Shown here: positions 61,190-64,000 of the stretch, piece by piece
Position numbering within the stretch: position 1 is the stretch's first letter
Layout: each line of letters begins with the position of its first letter
Source of the DNA: JACPPO01 sp965262505
GTDB taxonomy: Bacteria; Acidobacteriota; Vicinamibacteria; Vicinamibacterales; UBA2999
Reading direction: 5' to 3'
Assembly (NCBI GenBank): GCA_965262505.1
Contig: CBDHFM010000030.1
Coordinates: 186,001-250,000 of the forward strand
Length of the DNA: 64,000 nt
Made by a program: the position numbers and the translations under genes
The notes under the pieces: generated by a model
Told to the model about the DNA's origin: nothing
Database searches by the model: none
Seen by the model: only the letters and a program-made list of their open reading frames with translations

Positions 61190-62590
61190 CTAGCAGCCCG
61201 TGGCAGAAGCACCGATTCGCGAATCGATGGATAGGAGTTCGTGACACCGCGTCCGAGCGTCGATACTCGACGAATTCGGCCGGTCTGGCGCATCGAGCGG
61301 CCAGGAAGGCGCTGCGAGAGTCCAGAGGCGGCTGAGAGCAGCGGTCAGGGCCTCCAGCACGGCTGCCGCGCGGCCTTGGAGGCTCCGCGGCGTACCGACC
61401 CCCGTCAGCTGCCGCATGAGCAATCCGAGATTGAACCCACAGACGTGCACCAACACGCGTTTCAAGATGTTGGGATGTCCGCGCAGATGCACCCGGCGCA
61501 TTCCTCCGGTTTCGTAGAGATGGGCATTGGGACGTTCAAGCCGTTCGCCGCGCTGCCGCAACAGGCGTTGCCCGCGGGCGCCCCGAATCCGTCGCCGGTT
61601 GGCATATACGGCGGCTCGGGCGTCGGCCTTCCCCTTCCAGTTGCGGCGCCCGCGGTCCGGTTCCGAGATGTAGCTGCGCAGCCCGATGTCGACAAACTCG
61701 GTCAGCGTCTGATTGCTGTGATACCCCTTGTCGCCCACGATCTCGGCGAGGCCGGCGTCGGCCACCACCGCGAGTCGTTCGGCGGCGGTGATGAGGGTCT
61801 CCACCATCGTCGTCGTGTCCCCGTCGTCGGCGTCCTGCACCGTGACGCTGACGACCGCGCCCGTCTCCAGGTCCACCGCGTGCTCGGCTTTGTGCGCGAG
61901 GTGCGTGCGCCCGTCCTTCAGCTTCGTGATCTTCGCGTCCGGATCCTGCGGGTGCGTCCAGTCGTCGTTGGACCCCTTCTTCTTGCGCTTCCGATCAAAC
62001 CGGGCCAGCTCGGCGCGGGTCGGGGTGGCGATCCCGGACGCCTCGGCGAGCTGGGTCAGCCACGCCTCGTACTCCTTGCCCGTGTCCCGGCGCACGATGC
62101 TCCGCATCGCCGCATTGGCCTCCAGCGTCGTCGCATCGATGCCGAGCGTCCGCCCCAGCACGAGCTGCGCGTCGGCCAGCTGCTGCAGCACCCACGTAAA
62201 TACTGCTTGGTGCGTCTCCACATCGATCAACCGCCGCGCGCGCGACAGCGTCGAATGGTCCGGCGGCGCCTCGTGCAGCTCGAAGTCCAGAAAGTGGCGG
62301 ATGCTCAGCGAGTCGGCGGCGCGCCACGCGATCGCGCGCTCCGAGTCCAGGCCTTCAAAGTAGCCGAGCAGCAACAGCCGGAAGTAGCGGCCCGGCGCCA
62401 AGCTCGGTCGGCCGACCCCGTCGGCATAGAACTTGGCGCACTGCGCCTCGACGAACGCGTCAAAGCCCGCGTCGTCGAGAACGCGATTCAGTCGCTGGTA
62501 AAACGGGTGCCCCGCGCTCTGCGGCAGATCGGCGCTCGCCACCCACATCGTCTTCTGCCCCGCACGGCGACGGCGTTTCCCCATGGCCAT
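61190..62590 (-). CDS. DDE transposase (IS1182/IS5-like)
   Basis: A 466-residue single-frame transposase. AGHPFYQRLNRVLDDAGFDA start, PGRYFRLLLLGYFEGLDSER, GIDATTLEANAAMRSIVRRD (first Asp), VGDKGYHSNQTL (second Asp) and RRRIRGARGQRLLRQRGERL with the Glu, a normal order for this IS4-superfamily group. Its TAG stop lies in the duplicated CTAG target, not in the IS. Family name is from memory of similar proteins. Confidence 0.85.
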   Translation of the reverse strand: MAMGKRRRRAGQKTMWVASADLPQSAGHPFYQRLNRVLDDAGFDAFVEAQCAKFYADGVGRPSLAPGRYFRLLLLGYFEGLDSERAIAWRAADSLSIRHFLDFELHEAPPDHSTLSRARRLIDVETHQAVFTWVLQQLADAQLVLGRTLGIDATTLEANAAMRSIVRRDTGKEYEAWLTQLAEASGIATPTRAELARFDRKRKKKGSNDDWTHPQDPDAKITKLKDGRTHLAHKAEHAVDLETGAVVSVTVQDADDGDTTTMVETLITAAERLAVVADAGLAEIVGDKGYHSNQTLTEFVDIGLRSYISEPDRGRRNWKGKADARAAVYANRRRIRGARGQRLLRQRGERLERPNAHLYETGGMRRVHLRGHPNILKRVLVHVCGFNLGLLMRQLTGVGTPRSLQGRAAAVLEALTAALSRLWTLAAPSWPLDAPDRPNSSSIDARTRCHELLSIDSRIGASATGC

Positions 62591-62655
62591 GCGCGGCAGT
62601 GCAGTACGCGGGATCGATCGTGTCGATCCCTAATCTCGACTTTCACCACGGGCTG
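61194..62655 (-). mobile_element. IS1182-like insertion sequence (1462 bp) with CTAG target repeats
   Basis: Inverted ends CAGCCCGTGG and its complement, with the palindromic target CTAG duplicated (61190-61193 and 62656-62659). Inserted 20 bases past the terminator hairpin of the tRNA. Confidence 0.85.
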
Positions 62656-62659
62656 CTAG

Positions 62660-62979
62660 CAGCCAGCGCCGCCATGTGACTCCGAACAAAGCCATGACAT
62701 AACCTTGAAGAACGGCTTTTCCTCCGCACATGACCGCACTGCCTGCGCGCCTCGTCGTGAATTAGGCAGCGCTCCCCGGCCTTCTAAGGCGGCCAGGGGT
62801 TGGTGCACCAAAATGCAGCAGCCAGCAAAGGGCTGCGTTTCCTGGGACTTAGCGAATCTACGATTGCAGTGCGCTGCTAGAGCACGCAGCGAATCGCAAA
62901 ACGAACTGACACCAGAACTGACACCGCCCTCGCTTCTCCGAGGTTGCGACCAGTTCTTAGAATCGGCGATTACTAAACG
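62660..62979. other. No gene recognised
   Basis: Both strands lack a supportable gene. A short direct repeat (GAACTGACACC, GAACTGACACC at about 62902-62926) is present. Confidence 0.4.
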
Positions 62980-63153
62980 CTACGCGACTACAGAGGACCT
63001 ATCAGGCAGGGACACGACCCTCAGATCAATCGTTGCGTCGTGCTGGTTGATGTCGGCCGCAACACGTTCGGCGTGGCTTTCGCCTGCGCGGTCGTTGTCC
63101 GGCAGGACCACGATGACGATAGGACGTTTTAGGCCCCCCCCCGAATCGCCGAG
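62980..63153 (-). pseudogene. TOPRIM-domain primase fragment
   Basis: RPIVIVVLPDNDRAGESHAE then RVAADINQHDATIDLRVVSL is the TOPRIM DxD strand-helix seen in plasmid and phage primases (VILPDNDxPG). It begins just after a run of nine G (minus strand) and stops at 62980. The rest of the protein is missing. Confidence 0.55.
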
Positions 63154-63438
63154 CTAAGCCGTCGTCTCCCCCCTCGACGCGCCTACCAGAGTGGGGCGCG
63201 ATAGCAACTTCTTGATGGCTTGCAACGTTTCGGGGGAACTGATTCGGGCTCCCGCTCGTTCAGAGTTCCCCGGTACTGTATGCACGTTGGGGGCAGGGTC
63301 ATACCGGAGGGGTGCGGACACCCACCCAAGTTTGTTGAAAAAAGTCTCTGTTCTTGTGACAATGCCGGTCATATGGCCGGAGCACGATCGGCGTCGATTC
63401 GCCGCAGCCAGCTACCGGGATAATCAGGAGGAACCATC
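63154..63438. other. Upstream region of the ModA-like gene
   Basis: No convincing gene. A minus-strand frame (63154-63372) has no recognisable motif. The stretch directly before the next gene should hold its promoter; I find only weak matches (TTGAAA near 63338). Confidence 0.35.
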
Positions 63439-64000
63439 ATGAGACATTGGCTTTCCGCAATCGCTGCTCTGACCCTCGTGCTTGTCGGCTCGCCCAGCGT
63501 TCGCGCTCAGGAAGAGCTCACGGTTTCCATCGTGAGTCGCGGTGACGACGGGTTTATGGAGCTTATTGCTCAGTTCGAAGCGAAGACGGGCCGCACGGTC
63601 AATCTGACATTCCCTAACTTCATGGCTTCGAGGGATGTGGTCGTCAACGGCGAGCCGTTCGACCTGACGATCGTCGAGTTTCCTCACGATGCGGACGTAG
63701 TTGCTTCGGGCAACGTCGATCCCGCCAGCGCAACCTTGGTCGCCAATGGCTTGATGGGTGTCGCCGTCCGAAAGGGGGCTCCCAAGCCAGACATCTCCAC
63801 CCCTGCGGCAGTGAAACGCATGCTACTTGCCGCGGAGTCCATCGCCTATCCGGACCCGGAGGGCGGTACTTCGGCTTCGGGGAGGAACATTGAGAACATG
63901 CTGAGAAGGCTTGGTATCGCCGATGAGATGCAGGCGAGGACCACACACACCCGTGGTGGCCGCCGAGCCATGGCCGCGGCGGCCAGCGGCGAGGTGGAGA
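63439..64000 (+). CDS. ModA-like periplasmic substrate-binding protein (partial, runs off the window)
   Basis: First 187 residues only. Signal peptide MRHWLSAIAALTLVLVGSPS ending RAQ, then EELTVSIVSRGDDGFMELIA and a molybdate-binding-type layout: FDLTIVEFPHDADVVASGNV, LVANGLMGVAVRKGAPKPDI, and SIAYPDPEGGTSASGRNIEN, the PxxGxSG ligand loop. ATG at 63439 follows a strong AGGAGGA. Likely binds an oxyanion for an ABC importer or acts as an extracytoplasmic sensor. Confidence 0.82.
   Translation, partial: MRHWLSAIAALTLVLVGSPSVRAQEELTVSIVSRGDDGFMELIAQFEAKTGRTVNLTFPNFMASRDVVVNGEPFDLTIVEFPHDADVVASGNVDPASATLVANGLMGVAVRKGAPKPDISTPAAVKRMLLAAESIAYPDPEGGTSASGRNIENMLRRLGIADEMQARTTHTRGGRRAMAAAASGEVE

Noticed and set aside
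62705..63157. Plus-strand 150-codon frame
   Set aside because: No motif, and it lies opposite a TOPRIM-like fragment on the minus strand.

Overview
The window is GC-rich bacterial chromosome (roughly 62-66 % by eye). Its housekeeping order (yicC-gmk-coaBC-family 4 uracil-DNA glycosylase-priA, then a site-2 protease, hup and der) and the remnants of Ser/Thr-kinase, WD40-type and Sel1 proteins suggest an Acidobacteriota, probably Vicinamibacteria. That placement is inference; no 16S rRNA gene is present.

Bases 1-21,540 are mostly core genome. A leftward operon (39-7,157) makes surface polysaccharide: a polyprenyl-phosphate sugar transferase, four glycosyltransferases and an embedded HtrA-like protease. 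Divergently, a tightly overlapping rightward operon (7,347-18,067) runs ugd-galE-glycosyltransferase-msbA-yicC-gmk-coaBC-udg-priA. Then come a hup/site-2-protease pair facing left, der and a MerR regulator facing right, and a tRNA-Pro(GGG).

Bases 21,494-49,733 are a genomic island. It is bounded by a perfect 52-bp direct repeat of the 3' end of tRNA-Pro(GGG): the complete tRNA is on the left, the bare repeat on the right. No integrase is visible. The island is a mosaic. It holds a plasmid-derived replicon (RepA_C-type repA, iterons, parA plus a ribbon-helix-helix gene, and remains of a second par locus), hicAB and higBA toxin-antitoxin modules, a Tn3-type resolvase remnant, a surface-sugar cargo block (two methyltransferases, a glycosyltransferase, a HAD phosphatase), a broken sodium symporter, tatA and a mechanosensitive-channel-like protein. 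Nine insertion sequences of five types and two identical inverted 102-bp MITE-like elements are scattered through it. Several IS ends can be placed to the base, and two plasmid genes can be rebuilt across IS630 insertions.

Bases 49,734-64,000 return to core-like genes: mltF, a metallo-hydrolase, a methyltransferase with an in-frame stop, a DUF3810 protein, a Sua5-type tRNA modification enzyme, exported msrB and msrA, moaA, an AmmeMemoRadiSam radical-SAM gene, surE and a second tRNA-Pro(CGG). A separate IS with CTAG target repeats and a TOPRIM-primase remnant follow that tRNA, and the window ends inside a ModA-like binding protein. No CRISPR array, defence island or wholly new system was identified. 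The most informative content is the layered history of the island.
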